From: Rotaria socialis
Taxonomy: Eukaryota > Rotifera > Eurotatoria > Philodinida > Philodinidae
Direction: 5' to 3'
Assembly (NCBI GenBank): GCA_905331475.1
Contig: CAJNYU010003546.1
Coordinates: forward strand, 28,287 to 92,286
DNA: 64,000 nucleotides
A program made the translations under genes and the position numbers. The first letter of the stretch is position 1, and every line of letters begins with the position of its first letter. The notes beneath the pieces are model-generated. The model made no database searches. It was given only the letters and a program-made list of their open reading frames with translations, and had not been told where the DNA came from. Shown here piece after piece: positions 35,331 to 46,760 of this stretch.

Positions 35331-38300
35331 TGCGTTTTTTGGAGTTATTTTCAAATATCTTATCGGGCTCCCGTGGCCATAAGATCTTGTTTTATTAGCA
35401 AAGTATGTACGATATTACAAGTATTGGTATGACGTGTATCAAGAAGAGAAAAACGGCTACGACTTAAGTGATCAGTAGATTAGATTAAAGAACTGTCTTG
35501 TAGTGTCACTCTGTTTATTTTGTTTTTCGCTCGTCTTGTACTGCGTCTTACATGTAACAAGTACCTACATATACCCTGGCAAGCAAAAGCTTAACTTGGT
35601 AGTTGACCTCTTTTGACCAGCAATGTCAAAGATACAAAAAATGTCCACTTTACCTAAAGTCCTCTGACAGTATGTGAGGCTTTTCATATCGGACAAAATT
35701 TGTATTATACTAGTAGTTAAAGGAAAAAAAAGCTCACGTCAGTAGCAGATTTTTCTATATTATGAAGGACTTTTCTTTTCATATCATTTTTTTTGATATA
35801 CATAAAAGAGAGATCACGATAGATTTGTATCACAAAGATTAAATATCATATATTCTGATTACATGAGGATCTTTGTCTCTTTCTGCGGACCTTTGTATTC
35901 GTAATATAATTTTTCTTTTTCTTTTTCTCTTTCTTACTTTTATTAACATCGATATAATAGCGATTCACGTAGATTTGTATCAAATGAAAAAAATCTATGA
36001 AATACATTCATCATGGCACAAGAATATTTATTTTGCTTATTTGGCTCTCTTATTGGAAACAAGTTTCTTTCCATGTGACTTAATTTTACTGAGATAAATG
36101 TAAGAATAATGTTTCTATATATTTGAATGCGGCGACTACAGTTATCAAATATGATAAAACATGTACGCATATATTAGTGATACAGCACGATATTGTCTTT
36201 TCGCAAGCAATGCGATCTCCTACACGATTTTACTGATATTGTATCTTGAGTGGCTACCTAAATTGATTTCGAATATAAACGAATATCTCGAAAATAAAAT
36301 TTTTGTACAATAGCTTCTAATTTACATGTATTCATACACTATTCTCTAGATTTGAAGATAGATTTAGTTGTAATTTTCTTTGCTTTTAATTTAATAGCTT
36401 AGAATCTTTACATGTTGATAGATCCAGGCCTGCAGCTTAACGAATAAATTTAGGTTCAGCTTTGATATTTATAATTCGTAATTTATATATGTGCATAGAT
36501 ACTGTTCATTAGATTGAGGAAAACATTATATTTTTGTTTTCATTTTTATAAATTATGATTTATATATCTATATCGATATTTTTCGATAGGTTTAGTGACA
36601 AATTTAGTTTTAATCTCATTTTTGATAATATAAGACGTATACTTTATATTACCATACCTTATTCTTATTCTATAGAATAGGAATAGATTTTGTTTTAGTT
36701 TTCTTCTTCTTTTTAATATAAAACCTATAATTTATAAATTATTATATTAAAGAGTTCTGCGGCTAAATAAATTAGATTTCGCTTTAGTTTTCACTTTTAT
36801 AATGTTTTATTTTTAATTTATGTATCTATGTAGATACAGTTCTATAGATTTATTGATATGTATAGTTTAGTTTTCTTTTATTTTGAAACTCAAAATTTAT
36901 ACATATGAATAAAGTAATCTGATAAACAGAAATCTTTAGTTTTAGTTTTCTTTCTTCTAATATAAACGTTACAATATCCACATACACGCAGAATCAGTTA
37001 TTTAGTTTTCCCAAACAAGACAGCTAAAACTAATTTTTCTGGATTATAAAAAACAACTTCTAGACTAGGTGGCGCATCAAAAAAAGAAAGGTTCAGGAAA
37101 GGTCCACTAGATTGAAAAGGAAGATCCGCTGAAACTAAGAAAAGTCCGCTACAAGTACTAGGAATAAGTCAACACGAATAGAGAAAGGTCCTTCTAAATA
37201 TAGATATTTTATCCGAGTACTAAAGTCCCTCTATTTTCCAGCTGACTTTTACTAAAGTGGACATTTTCGGGATCCTTGCCAGCCCTCGTATTTGTCTATT
37301 CATTTGCATCTAGGACCTAAAAACAAATTGATTGTAATAAAGAAATTCCCGATTGACAAGAACTAAAATTCGACAACTTTTTAACATTCTCCAATTATTA
37401 TTACTGTATGCATAGGCGCTTATATCAGTAATTATACAATCCGATACATTTTGAAATTCTGTACCATCTTGAACTCTTGAAGTAAAAACAAAAGAGATAG
37501 TTAAAGTAATCCTGGTTGTTTAGGATGCCGCCGAGGATGTCGATGTAATACTCCAATTATTCTTTTGTAAATTAACGGAAGAAAAGAACAAATTATTCAG
37601 GATGATAGAGAATTTCAAGCTCTATCGGATTGTATAATTACTGATATAAGCGCTTATTCATATAGTAATAATAATTCGAGAATAGTACAAATTTGTCGAC
37701 TTTTAGTTCTTGTCAATCGGGAATTTCTTTATTATAATCAATTCTTTTCCAAGTCATACACGCAAGAGAATAGGCAAATATATAGGGTGATAGAGAATTT
37801 TCAGTGCTATCAGAATATATACTTACTTTTTCAGAAACTCATTATCTAACCGACTATCCATCCAAAATACTAAATGCGAAGGCAATAAGACAATCGACTG
37901 TTTGAGAATCTGACTATGAGGGCGCCTTCATTCCACTGGAATAATTTTTCAGAAGATAAAAGCAAGGTACAATCAAAATACATAGTTTGATAGAAAATTC
38001 CAAGCGCTATCGAGTGGCATAATTACTTTCCCCCAGTAAGTCATTTTCATGTGTAAAAGGAGGTCAAATACCAAGTCAAGCTTTTGCTTTCCTCGGGTAT
38101 ATATTATCTTCGTTCCTACCCACTCCCTTATTCTCAATGAAATGTAAATAAAAGAAAACCAATGGAAGCAGTACAAGTATCACCATGTGAAAGTGATTTT
38201 TCAGATGATGGGTTAGAAGATAATAGTGTCTTAAATCGAAATCAAAGAATAAAAAGAACCAGAGATCTAACTGTTGTGTTACAGGAGTCACATTTGATAA

Positions 38301-38484
38301 TGCTGATGAAGCTGAAGAATGCATTGAAAATATCTGATCAAAGCACACTATACAAATTATACACAAGACGGGAGAAGAGTTTATTACAGATGTAACAAAG
38401 CAAAAGTTCGTGGGCGTCAGTGTAGCGTAAGTATGCATCTTTTATATCGCTCAGGGGTATTAGTGTGGGTGTATATCAAGAAAC
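35331..38484. other. Non-coding, AT-rich; long hairpin and putative large element
   Basis: No gene is supported. Inverted arms of about 120 bp at 37326-37444 and 37625-37746 share ATTCCCGATTGACAAGAACT, with about 180 bp between them. A motif TGATAGA(G/A)AATT(T/C)-CTATC recurs near 37599, 37792 and 37988 (period about 195 bp). At 35580-35665 and 37245-37290, CTGGCAAG and AATGTCCACTTTA occur in inverted orientation and may mark the ends of a 1.7-kb element. Confidence 0.5.
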
Positions 38485-38900
38485 GAGCAATGAAAAGAGA
38501 TCCTCGTCATCTCTCTCTTCTACGTGAGAGAGCGATATCCTGAAAATAAGATCTTCCAATAAGGTATTTCAAAATATTTCTTCTCGTGTGGAGATAAATA
38601 TGAGAAAGCTCTGTAGGATCCATCATGTCATCGATCTTTATTAACTTCAAAGTTTCATTCTGTGCAGTCCTTGCTTGTAGAGCCTTCCGGTTACGATTTG
38701 TTGATGTTTTTTGCAAAGATCGTTTCGCTAAATTTGATGTTTCAGAGACTGTATTGAGGGTAGAGAATTCTGGAACTTTTTGAGACAACACTAGCAGTTT
38801 ATGAGAAAAAGAATCTAGTAAAAAAATCCGTTGGCTATGCGTTAGAGGACTTTGATGAATGGTTTTTAAAACCCCAATAGAGATTCATGTGGATTGTGAG
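38485..38900. repeat. Third copy of the NHL-flank segmental repeat, without an NHL exon
   Basis: AAACGAGCAATGAAAAGAGA followed by CGATATCCTGAAAATAAGAT parallels 34980-35330 and 42241-42730. The sequence on its left is telomere-like (GTGTGGGTGTATATC at 38463-38478) rather than an NHL exon, so the exon has been lost or never copied. Confidence 0.65.
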
Positions 38901-40398
38901 AGATATTTGAAAGAAGATCTCGTTGAGTAACTATGCTGTCAAAAATATAAAATTAACGGTCGTATTTTTCTTCTATTTAACTCATTGTGTACACTTAAAA
39001 ATGTCTAAAAATTGAGTTTTAACAGTATCCATATTTTCTACATACTTCAACCTGGTTATGACAGTTTTTAGAAAAACATTTTAACACTTTTTTCATATAA
39101 AAACGTTAATAACTGATCATTTCGGACATTTTTGACTGTATGTAATGTGTTTATATCAAAAGTGTTCTACTCAGAGCTCTGGATGGGGTGGGCGATTTTC
39201 TTGTCGCGTGGGATTTATTTATTTACATATCATGACATATGGTTTTAGCAGGTACTTTATTGAAGCACTGAATAATAGAATTTACGGTACCCTCATTGTT
39301 GGTCTTATCCCTTCAGAACCAATAGGTTCGTTGTTGGTTTTTTTCTACTATTATTTATGAAAAACGTTTAAATCTTTTTTCAGACTAGCTTTTATTTTTT
39401 AACATACTCCTGCATGACTATTGATTGCAAAGATAAAGAGATATGGATAAAAAAAGAATTTTTAGATTAAATCAATTTTCAACACTATTTTTTATAAGCT
39501 TTCGTTTAAAACAAAGTGATGGATAGGTACCAGATTCTTGTGGGTGTGGCTGTTAGTCTTCCCTTCATCCACTACCACATCCATCCACTTACTCTGATGG
39601 GATCCTTGAAAAAGATCTAAACTAGCTGTGGCTTTCTTTTCCATAATACGCACCATCTGTAATTCCTTAGAAATTATCTTAGATGCTTCGGACAACAAGG
39701 GAAATGCTATGCATAGAATGCGAAGATGACATTCGAAATTCAACTGAGAGTATGTCTGTGTCGGAGACGAAAAGCTATACATGATAGATCCAAATAGCAG
39801 TTCACATTGAGTGCATGTATTAGTGTTAAAATTAATGCTAACCAAATACTAGCACCTCCGCGCGCATTAATTCTGGTGGTAAAAATGCGAATATGGCATT
39901 CGTATTTTTGCGTAAGAGGTATGCGATTCTATAATGAGACTCTGAATGTTCCTTGTCGATGAAACTACACATAAGGAGAGTTTCTTCGGAAAAGCAAATA
40001 GTTTTTTTAAATAATTAGGAAATAGCAGGGAGATCGGGGGATATCAGTCCTTAAATATTTTCGGGCAAACATCATGGCATTTGATAAGAGATTATCACAA
40101 AGGTTTTTGGAAAACCAATTTATTTTTCGGCGGTTTCATCTGAGTTTTTGGCGGAGCAGATATACAAATGTCTCGAATGGACTTGTCATAATGATTACGC
40201 TGTATTACGAACGTGACAAGGAGTTTCGAAGATTCAGATAAAAACTGCACGCTGAAGGAGAGACTTTCAGCAACAAGAGCTCTGAATTTAGATTTTGTTT
40301 CTGGGAATCCATTAAGTCGTGAGTGCGACTTTTCGAAGAGTTATTCACTGAACAGATCAATTTGACGAAACTTTCATTTAAATTTTTTGAACATCATA
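38901..40398. other. Intergenic; nothing certain
   Basis: The minus-strand frame 39492-39845 (117 residues) shows no domain. A telomere-like pair (TGTGGGTGTGGC at 39541, CCACTACCACATCCATCCAC at 39571) lies inside it, so I treat the frame as chance. Confidence 0.4.
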
Positions 40399-40682
40399 CA
40401 CTGGGAAAAAAAATAGCACCATACGGAAACATTTTTGAAACGAATTCTAAACCCTCAAAAAGGTTTCGTAAAAGCCCAAGATAGTCTCAAAATTATTATC
40501 AAGAGTCCAGGAAACTTTTTCGAAGGTTTTGTGGAAAACCTACGAAACCTAAAAAAAGGTTCAGAATTCGTTTCAAATCTCGAAACCCTTTTCAAGTTTC
40601 GTAGTGCCTGCGAAACCATTCTAAAGTTCAGTGAGAAAATTCGACACTTTCTTGGTTCCGTGTGGTGCAATTTTTTTCAGTG
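40399..40682. mobile_element. 284-bp mariner/Tc1-type MITE, TA duplication
   Basis: Ends CACTGGGAAAAAAAATAGCA and TGCAATTTTTTTCAGTG are inverted for about 34 bp, continuing through CCATACGGAA/TTCCGTGTGG. TA flanks both sides (40397-40398, 40683-40684). The interior is rich in GTTTCG/CGAAAC motifs. The frames inside it are not genes. Confidence 0.8.
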
Positions 40683-41320
40683 TAGATACGAATCATGAGA
40701 TAGTTCATAAAAAGTTATGACGACGACTGTGGACATAGATAAGGCTTTTTATACAGAATCGAGTGTTTTCTGTAAGTTTTGCTAAAGTTGTCTGGGATCA
40801 AAGAATCTGAGCAGGTAATCGGTTTGTAGAATGTTACTGTCACCATTCGAGGACACTGAGAGGGTATTTCACAGAACTACTCGTGGAATGTAAAAGTTTC
40901 CAACAATTTTCGCATATCTGTGTAGGTGTTTGCGAAAAGGAAACCAAAAACCATAGTCCCAAAATCAGCAACGATCACATTCACAATGAATTCGACATCC
41001 ACCCACACCCTCAATATGGTAGACCCGTCGAAGTCAATCGCTAACGAAGCCGGCATGCAATGATGAGACTGGAAGTGAGGCCAGTAGAACACCCGAACCT
41101 ATGGTGATGACCAATATATTAGCACCACTGGCTTCGTTTTGCAGAAGGGCATGTGAATAAGGTTAAGAACCTGTCGTAACCGTAGATGGCTCACGTGTTA
41201 CGCGTTAATATGGATTTGGGTGTTGGAGAGAGTGGTGAATACGACACTTGCACGCCAATTATCAGTTGCCATCACATCGGCCCAAAATCATACATAGTCA
41301 CACAGCACAGCGGAACTCAC
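40683..41320. other. Intergenic or intron 3' of NHL copy 2
   Basis: A hydrophobic minus-strand stretch (ANILVITIGSGVLLASLPV, near 41030-41120) might be part of a downstream exon of the NHL gene, but no clean frame or acceptor supports it. Confidence 0.25.
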
Positions 41321-42232
41321 CTTCGAGAGAAAATCGTTGAACACGTTTATTGTAATAATCGACGACATAGAGATTGCCATATCGATCGAAGGACAAACAC
41401 ATGGGTGCCCAGAACTGATTTGCTCCTGCTCCCGCGCCATTTCCACCTACAATCACGGTGCCTTGTGTCGCTCCTTGAGGCCAACGCGTCACTCGATTGT
41501 TTCCCTGCTCTGCCACATAGACAGTACCCAACGTATCGACGAACAGTCCTTGAGGATACGACAATTGTGTCAGAGCATTCCCTGTGCCTTGACCTCCAGC
41601 GACGACTATGCCTTCTGTTGCACCTTTACTCCATTTAATCACACGATGATTGTCCCAATCTGACACGTATACAGTCTGTTGTTGATCAACAAAGAGATAG
41701 GTTGAAGTGTTGAGCTGGTTAAGACCAGTGCCTTCGCCATTGTCACCAGCAACGAGAGTTCCAGTATTGTCTCCTAGTTGATATCGTCTTACTTCATCTT
41801 TGTGCTTGCCAGAGAAGTAGAGATATCTCTGATCGTCCATAGCCAATCCATAACACCTGATGTTGCCAACAAGGATTTCTCCTTGAGTTGTGCCGCTACG
41901 ACGGGACCATCGTACGACTCGTCGATTCCAGCTATCACAAATAATGAGACTATCCGTCTCTTTGTCGATCAACACATGCATTGGACCATTCAATTGATTC
42001 AATCCACTTCCTTTGCCATTCCCACCGGCAACGACTTGTCCATTCGTGTCATCTTTTTTCCATTGGATGATACGATTATTCACGTAGTCAGCGATGCCCA
42101 CCGTTTGATCATCGTCAACGAAGAGACAGTAAAATCCGTACAGTTGATTTGTGTCATTGCCTTTCCCGTAACTTCCAGCGACAGTTACGCCATTCTGTGC
42201 CCATTTGGCATTGGCAGGAATATTGGGTATGA
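41321..42232 (-). CDS. NHL-repeat beta-propeller exon, copy 2
   Basis: An internal exon of 912 nt (304 codons) with phase 1 at both ends: acceptor CTTTTAG before 42232 and donor GAAG|GTGAGT at 41321. It encodes IPNIPANAKW and six NHL blades, for example VVAGGNGKGSGLNQLNGP, VDQQQTVYVSDWDNHRV, VVAGGQGTGNALTQL and FDRYGNLYVVDYYNKRVQRF. Bdelloid NHL proteins of this type usually place the propeller after a transmembrane segment and a Thr-rich stalk. Such exons lie 7 kb upstream on the same strand (49389-49589, 50489-51245) in matching phase. Function is probably extracellular recognition or adhesion (inference). No stops or frameshifts are seen. Confidence 0.8.
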
Positions 42233-42730
42233 CTAAAAGAAACGAACAATGAAAAGAGCTCCACGCCATCTCTCTCCTACATGAGAGAGAGAGAGAGAGA
42301 GAGAGCGATATCCTGAAAATAAGATCTTTCGATAAGGTGCGCGAAAGGGTTTCTCTTCACGTGGATATAAATATGAGAAATCTCTTCAGAATCTGATGAG
42401 AGCCGTCCGACTAGAATTTGTTAATATTTTTTGCAAAGATATTTTCGTTGAGAAGAGATCTAAAACAATTCATACAGGAAACTGCATGGATTCAGGGAGT
42501 CTTTAAAGAACGAAAGATTTTCATAATATTCCTGAATGTCGATGCTTCGCTACATCGCTAAACTTGACCTTTCATAGGCTATCTTGAGCGTAGAAGATTT
42601 CCTTTGCATTCATGTTAGAGTGTCTAGAACGCTAAGAGTTAATGAGAGAAAGAATCTTCTAAAATTATCTGTTGGCCATGTGCTAGAGGACTTCGATCAA
42701 TGAATTTCAAAACCTCAATAGAGATTCATG
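42233..42730. repeat. Segmental repeat, intron/5' flank of NHL copy 2
   Basis: Matches 34972-35330 closely and 38485-38900 more weakly. It contains a (GA)n run at 42284-42304 that is longer than in the other copies. Confidence 0.8.
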
Positions 42731-42957
42731 TGGATTTCGTGAGAGAGTTTCAAGAAGAACGCTTTGACTATCCATGCAATCAGAAATATGAAATTAACGC
42801 ATTAAAATAAATCGTATTTTTCTACTATTTAACGAATTTTCTAAAGCTAAAAGTGTACCAAAAATCGCGTTTTAACAGTGCCCGTACTTTCTATATCGTT
42901 AAAGAATCGTAACGCGTGTAACCTAGCGAACCGGAAGTTCAAAGTCATCATCTCGTA

Positions 42958-44020
42958 ACCCTCCCCTTATTAGAAGCCTCCTTGGAGGAGTCGCTGTGAA
43001 AAATGTATTAGAAGCCTACTGAGTTTTTTTAAATTTGAAATTTTTGGGAACTTTTATTAGTAATTCCACAGTAAAAACTGTTAAATTTTCAGGATTTTAA
43101 GGTAAAAACTCATTTAAATGTTACGGTGCAGGAAATGCAAAATTCAAGTGAAGTTTTGCTTTAGTTAATATGTACATGGTTTAACAGCACTTTAAAAGCT
43201 GATCATGAATATGTAGTTTTTATTTTAAATTGATTACATTTTGGCTGAAAACAAAACCTGAAATATTTTGAGTGGCTAAAAAAGTAGTATTTTAACGATG
43301 AGCTCATTTTTTCTATAATATTTGCCAAATATCTATTTCAGTTGTTTTGTCTGCTTTTTGAAAATATTATATTCAGAATCAGCATTAAAAGTTGCATCGA
43401 TTCATGCGTGTTTTGTTGAACACTGTTTCTAAAGAAAAACAAAGTCGGAGGTCCCCATCAGGGTATTTTTTCGAAATGTTGCCCCTACTCCCCACGGGTG
43501 AATTTTTCATTCGAAACAGTTTTCAATAAAACATGAATGACTCGATGCAACTTTTAATGCTGATTCTGAATATAATATTTTCAAAAAGCTAACCAAACAA
43601 TTGAAATAGATATTTGGCAAATATTATAGAAAAAATGAGCTCATCGTTAAAATACTACTTTTTTAGCCACTCAAAATATTTCAGGTTTTGTTTTCAGCCA
43701 AAATGTAATCAATTTAAAATAAAAACTACATATTCATGATCAGCTTTTAAAGTGCTGTTAAATCATCTACGAACTAACTAAAACAAAACCTCACTTGAAT
43801 TTTGCATTATTTGCACCTTACTTACCAGCATGAAAATCTCGAAATTCCCTTGATAACCCTTCAAAAACTATTTAAAAACTCTGCAAATCCCTAAAATGTT
43901 TTTGCAAAACTTTTGTACCTGAAATCTTTGAAAACAAAATAGGACCTAATAGAAGCTCCCACTGAAACTTTTGAACGGTGGATAGTTTAGAAGCCCCGGG
44001 CTTCTATTGAGGGGGAGCAG
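42958..44020. mobile_element. 1.06-kb foldback element with 300-bp arms
   Basis: The ends CCCCTTATTAGAAGCCTCC and GGCTTCTATTGAGGGGG are inverted. Inside, 43110-43430 pairs with 43500-43830 at high identity (for example CAGGTTTTGTTTTCAGCCAA against its complement TTGGCTGAAAACAAAACCTG). The loop is about 70 bp. No coding capacity. The end motif is shared with 5184-5946. Confidence 0.8.
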
Positions 44021-44292
44021 AGCATATTCTAAATTGTAGCTAAGCACATTTGTTCCGTTAATGAACGGTTAGCATCCCATTTTTTTAATCGTCTATTCAG
44101 CAGTCCCTAATATATATAAAGAAAACTCCTCTATCTAGACCATTAATTAGCTTGAGTATAATATAACAGAATAGCTTCATATATAGAAGGTTGATTGAGA
44201 ATAATTACTTCTATGATAATAGATGTACCTTTTGGTACAATAGTTAAATTTCTGCGTACGATACTTTTTTGACACTAGTCTGAGAAAAACTA

Positions 44293-45091
44293 ACGGGTGG
44301 TGCAAAAGTTCTACATTAATCGTGTTTTTGATGTAGCGTTGTAATAGAATCTCATTCAGATTTTGTATGTTTTTATTAGTACAGAAACTTTAGAACAGAT
44401 AGCATTGAAAAACGATTTTGCAGCTTTTTTTTGGAGATTGGAAAAGGTTTCATTTAACATGGCCAATCTTATTTTCACTTTTCTTATCCGAGTTTTTCAC
44501 GGTACCGATAGTGAAGTGTAGTAAAACAAAAAAGAAGCCCATCGCATTTTTATAATGGCTGAAACGAACGATTTCATGATATCACTTGATGTCTACAGTT
44601 TTTGTCACTCCCCATCATAGTCCGAAAAAATAAATTCTATTCGGACAGAGACTGTCAGAAACGATATATTTCATATGAAAATCAGTTTCATGAGTCCTTG
44701 GTCGTAGGATATTATTTGAAATAAGACATAGATTTTCTGAGCGATATGCAACTAAACACTTGCTTTAGTATCGGAAACCATGAAGGCCTTCTTTTTAATA
44801 AATAACTACATATATAAGATTCTCAGAAATATCGCATGATGTTGAAGAAAAAGGTCAAACGAATAGTTTCATATTAGAAAATTCTCACCAAAGTTGCGGA
44901 ATAGTTTTTCAATGCTTTCTGTTCGAAAATTTCTGTAGCCTCTATCAAACATTTTTAATGATATTTATTTTACATTTTTGCACTAGATACTTTGCTCTTC
45001 CTAACAAAAAAAAGATGAAATCTCTACAAGATTCCATTACAGCGCTACATCAAAAACAAAATTAATGCAGAAGAACTTTTGCATCACCCGT
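44293..45091. mobile_element. 0.8-kb mariner-like non-autonomous element
   Basis: Terminal inverted repeats of about 60 bp: ACGGGTGGTGCAAAAGTTCT at the left and its near-complement AGAACTTTTGCATCACCCGT at the right, extending into TGTTTTTGATGTAGCG. The left flank is TA; the right flank is TG, probably a mutated TA. The interior has no transposase. Confidence 0.8.
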
Positions 45092-45302
45092 TGCTTTACG
45101 TATAATGTGAACGCGTAACCAAAAATGAGTATTGTTTGTTTTTCATCGGTTAGTCTCGACATTTGTTTTATAAGAAGTAAGTACTTGAAAGCATTTTTAC
45201 GGGCTATCTCATGCGCGTATTTTAATTCGAAAGAATTTTATTGCAGGATAACTTTTCGTAACGCGATGATATTTTTTCTTCATTTTTTATTATATCAAAG
45301 AA

Positions 45303-45372
45303 GGGTGTGAATGGTGTGAATGGTGTGAGTGTGGGATGTGGCCACTGCTCATTTCACTCAAACTCACACCCT
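45303..45372. repeat. Telomere-like hairpin element
   Basis: GGGTGTGAATGGTGTGAATG with further GTGTGAGTGTGGG, facing ACTCACACCCT across a loop containing GTGGCCACTG. The G arm is itself a short tandem repeat. Confidence 0.65.
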
Positions 45373-46333
45373 ATTGAGGATAGTTTTCAGTATTTTTAAA
45401 ATCCGTTTATTGAGATTATGTTAATAAATACAGATAGACAGGATAAGCATGCTAGGAAAAACTCACGAAGCCTTTGAGATGTGACATGACATGGACAAGG
45501 TTTCTTGCAATTTATTGACGATTCCTCGAACTTCATGCATATCTCTGATCAAGATCTCCATTGTAATTTCTCAGGATTCTACGAGAATATTTTCAATAAT
45601 CAGCATTTCGAATGCTTGTGAGACACGTAGTGTCGTTGATCAATATCTTGATTTGAACACTAAGAGATTCAGTTACGATTTATCAGAGCACTTCTTCCAG
45701 ATTTATTTCAGTTCCAGCAGAGATTGCTCTTGGCATTCTGAGTTGAGTATCCTCACAGGTTACGCTGCCGACCTGAGTCAGAACTTTAAAAAAATGCACA
45801 GAGAAGGCTATAATGGTATATTGTGAAATTTTTGTAACATTTTCGTCCAGCTCTTCATCGTATGAGACTGAAAGTAGTTAGAGCTGCATAAGAAGAGAAA
45901 CTTAGCAAAGAAAAAACAAGATCCACCAGCATCTGTAGAGACGTTCTTGCATAAGATGCCATAAAGACTCCTTGAAGCTGCACTCCGAATGTTAAGAATC
46001 CTATCCAGAGAGTGTGAATGTGAACCTTCTCTTCGACCTTACTCACTCTCGCAGCTTCAACCGGCAATGCATCTACAGCCACACCCACACAACCAATTAA
46101 TTCATATAAGAACTTCTCATACTAAAATCAGTTTTTTACTAGAAGCTTTCAGCTTCTATAAAAGTTTCGGTTACTTGATAATGAGGTGAACATATCAGCA
46201 GCTATAATATATAACGACTCAAGTGTCTGATCAAGCCCTATTTAAAACGGCAAAATTTATGCGAAACCACATGCCAATGGCTCTATGATCTCGAAAGTGT
46301 TTTGTAAAGCGCGTAATTATTTTGAGGTTCAAG
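45373..46333. other. Non-coding; weak telomere-like pair
   Basis: Frames on both strands (45491-45826 +, 45855-46088 -) show no domain and are not called. At 46008-46096 GAGTGTGAATGTG and CACACCCACACAA form an inverted pair like the other telomere-like hairpins. Confidence 0.4.
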
Positions 46334-46760
46334 CAGTGGCGGAGCCAGGATTTTGGGCTAGGGGGGCTGAGACCCCGAAAAAAAAATTCGTGAATTTTTT
46401 GAGAATTTGAAAGTCTTTTTGGATTTTTTTTGGGGAATTTTGACAATTTTTCTGGGTTTTTGAGGATTTTGAAAGCTTTTTTTAAATTTTTGGAAAAATT
46501 TGAAATTTTTTTGAAAATTTTTTCGTTTTTTCTGAAATTTTTGAAGATTTTCTGGATTTTTTGGGAGATTTTGAAATTTTTTCTCGATTCTTGCGGGATT
46601 TTTTGAGTTTTATAGCTGGCAACACTGGCTAAAACATGAAATTGTAAACATTACTACATATTTATATAAAAAAATGCATTTTCTAAAATCTCGCTAGGGG
46701 GGGGGGCTCAACACTGCCTAGGGGGCTGAGCACCCCCTAGCCCCCCTGGCTCCGCCACTG
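46334..46760. mobile_element. 427-bp hAT-type MITE with 8-bp target duplication
   Basis: Ends CAGTGGCGGAGCCAGGATTT and AGCCCCCCTGGCTCCGCCACTG are inverted, with the CAGTGGCGG terminus common in hAT elements. The 8-bp duplication GGTTCAAG is perfect (46326-46333, 46761-46768). The interior is a T-rich run of TTTTTGAAAATTTT-type repeats and G-runs, without coding capacity. Confidence 0.92.

Noticed and set aside
45491-46088. Frames of 111 residues (+) and 77 residues (-)
   Set aside because: No domain or splice signal, and the minus frame runs through a telomere-like arm.
46334-46760. G-rich runs in the hAT MITE as a possible G-quadruplex regulatory site
   Set aside because: They are explained by the subterminal sequence of the MITE, and nothing suggests a separate function.
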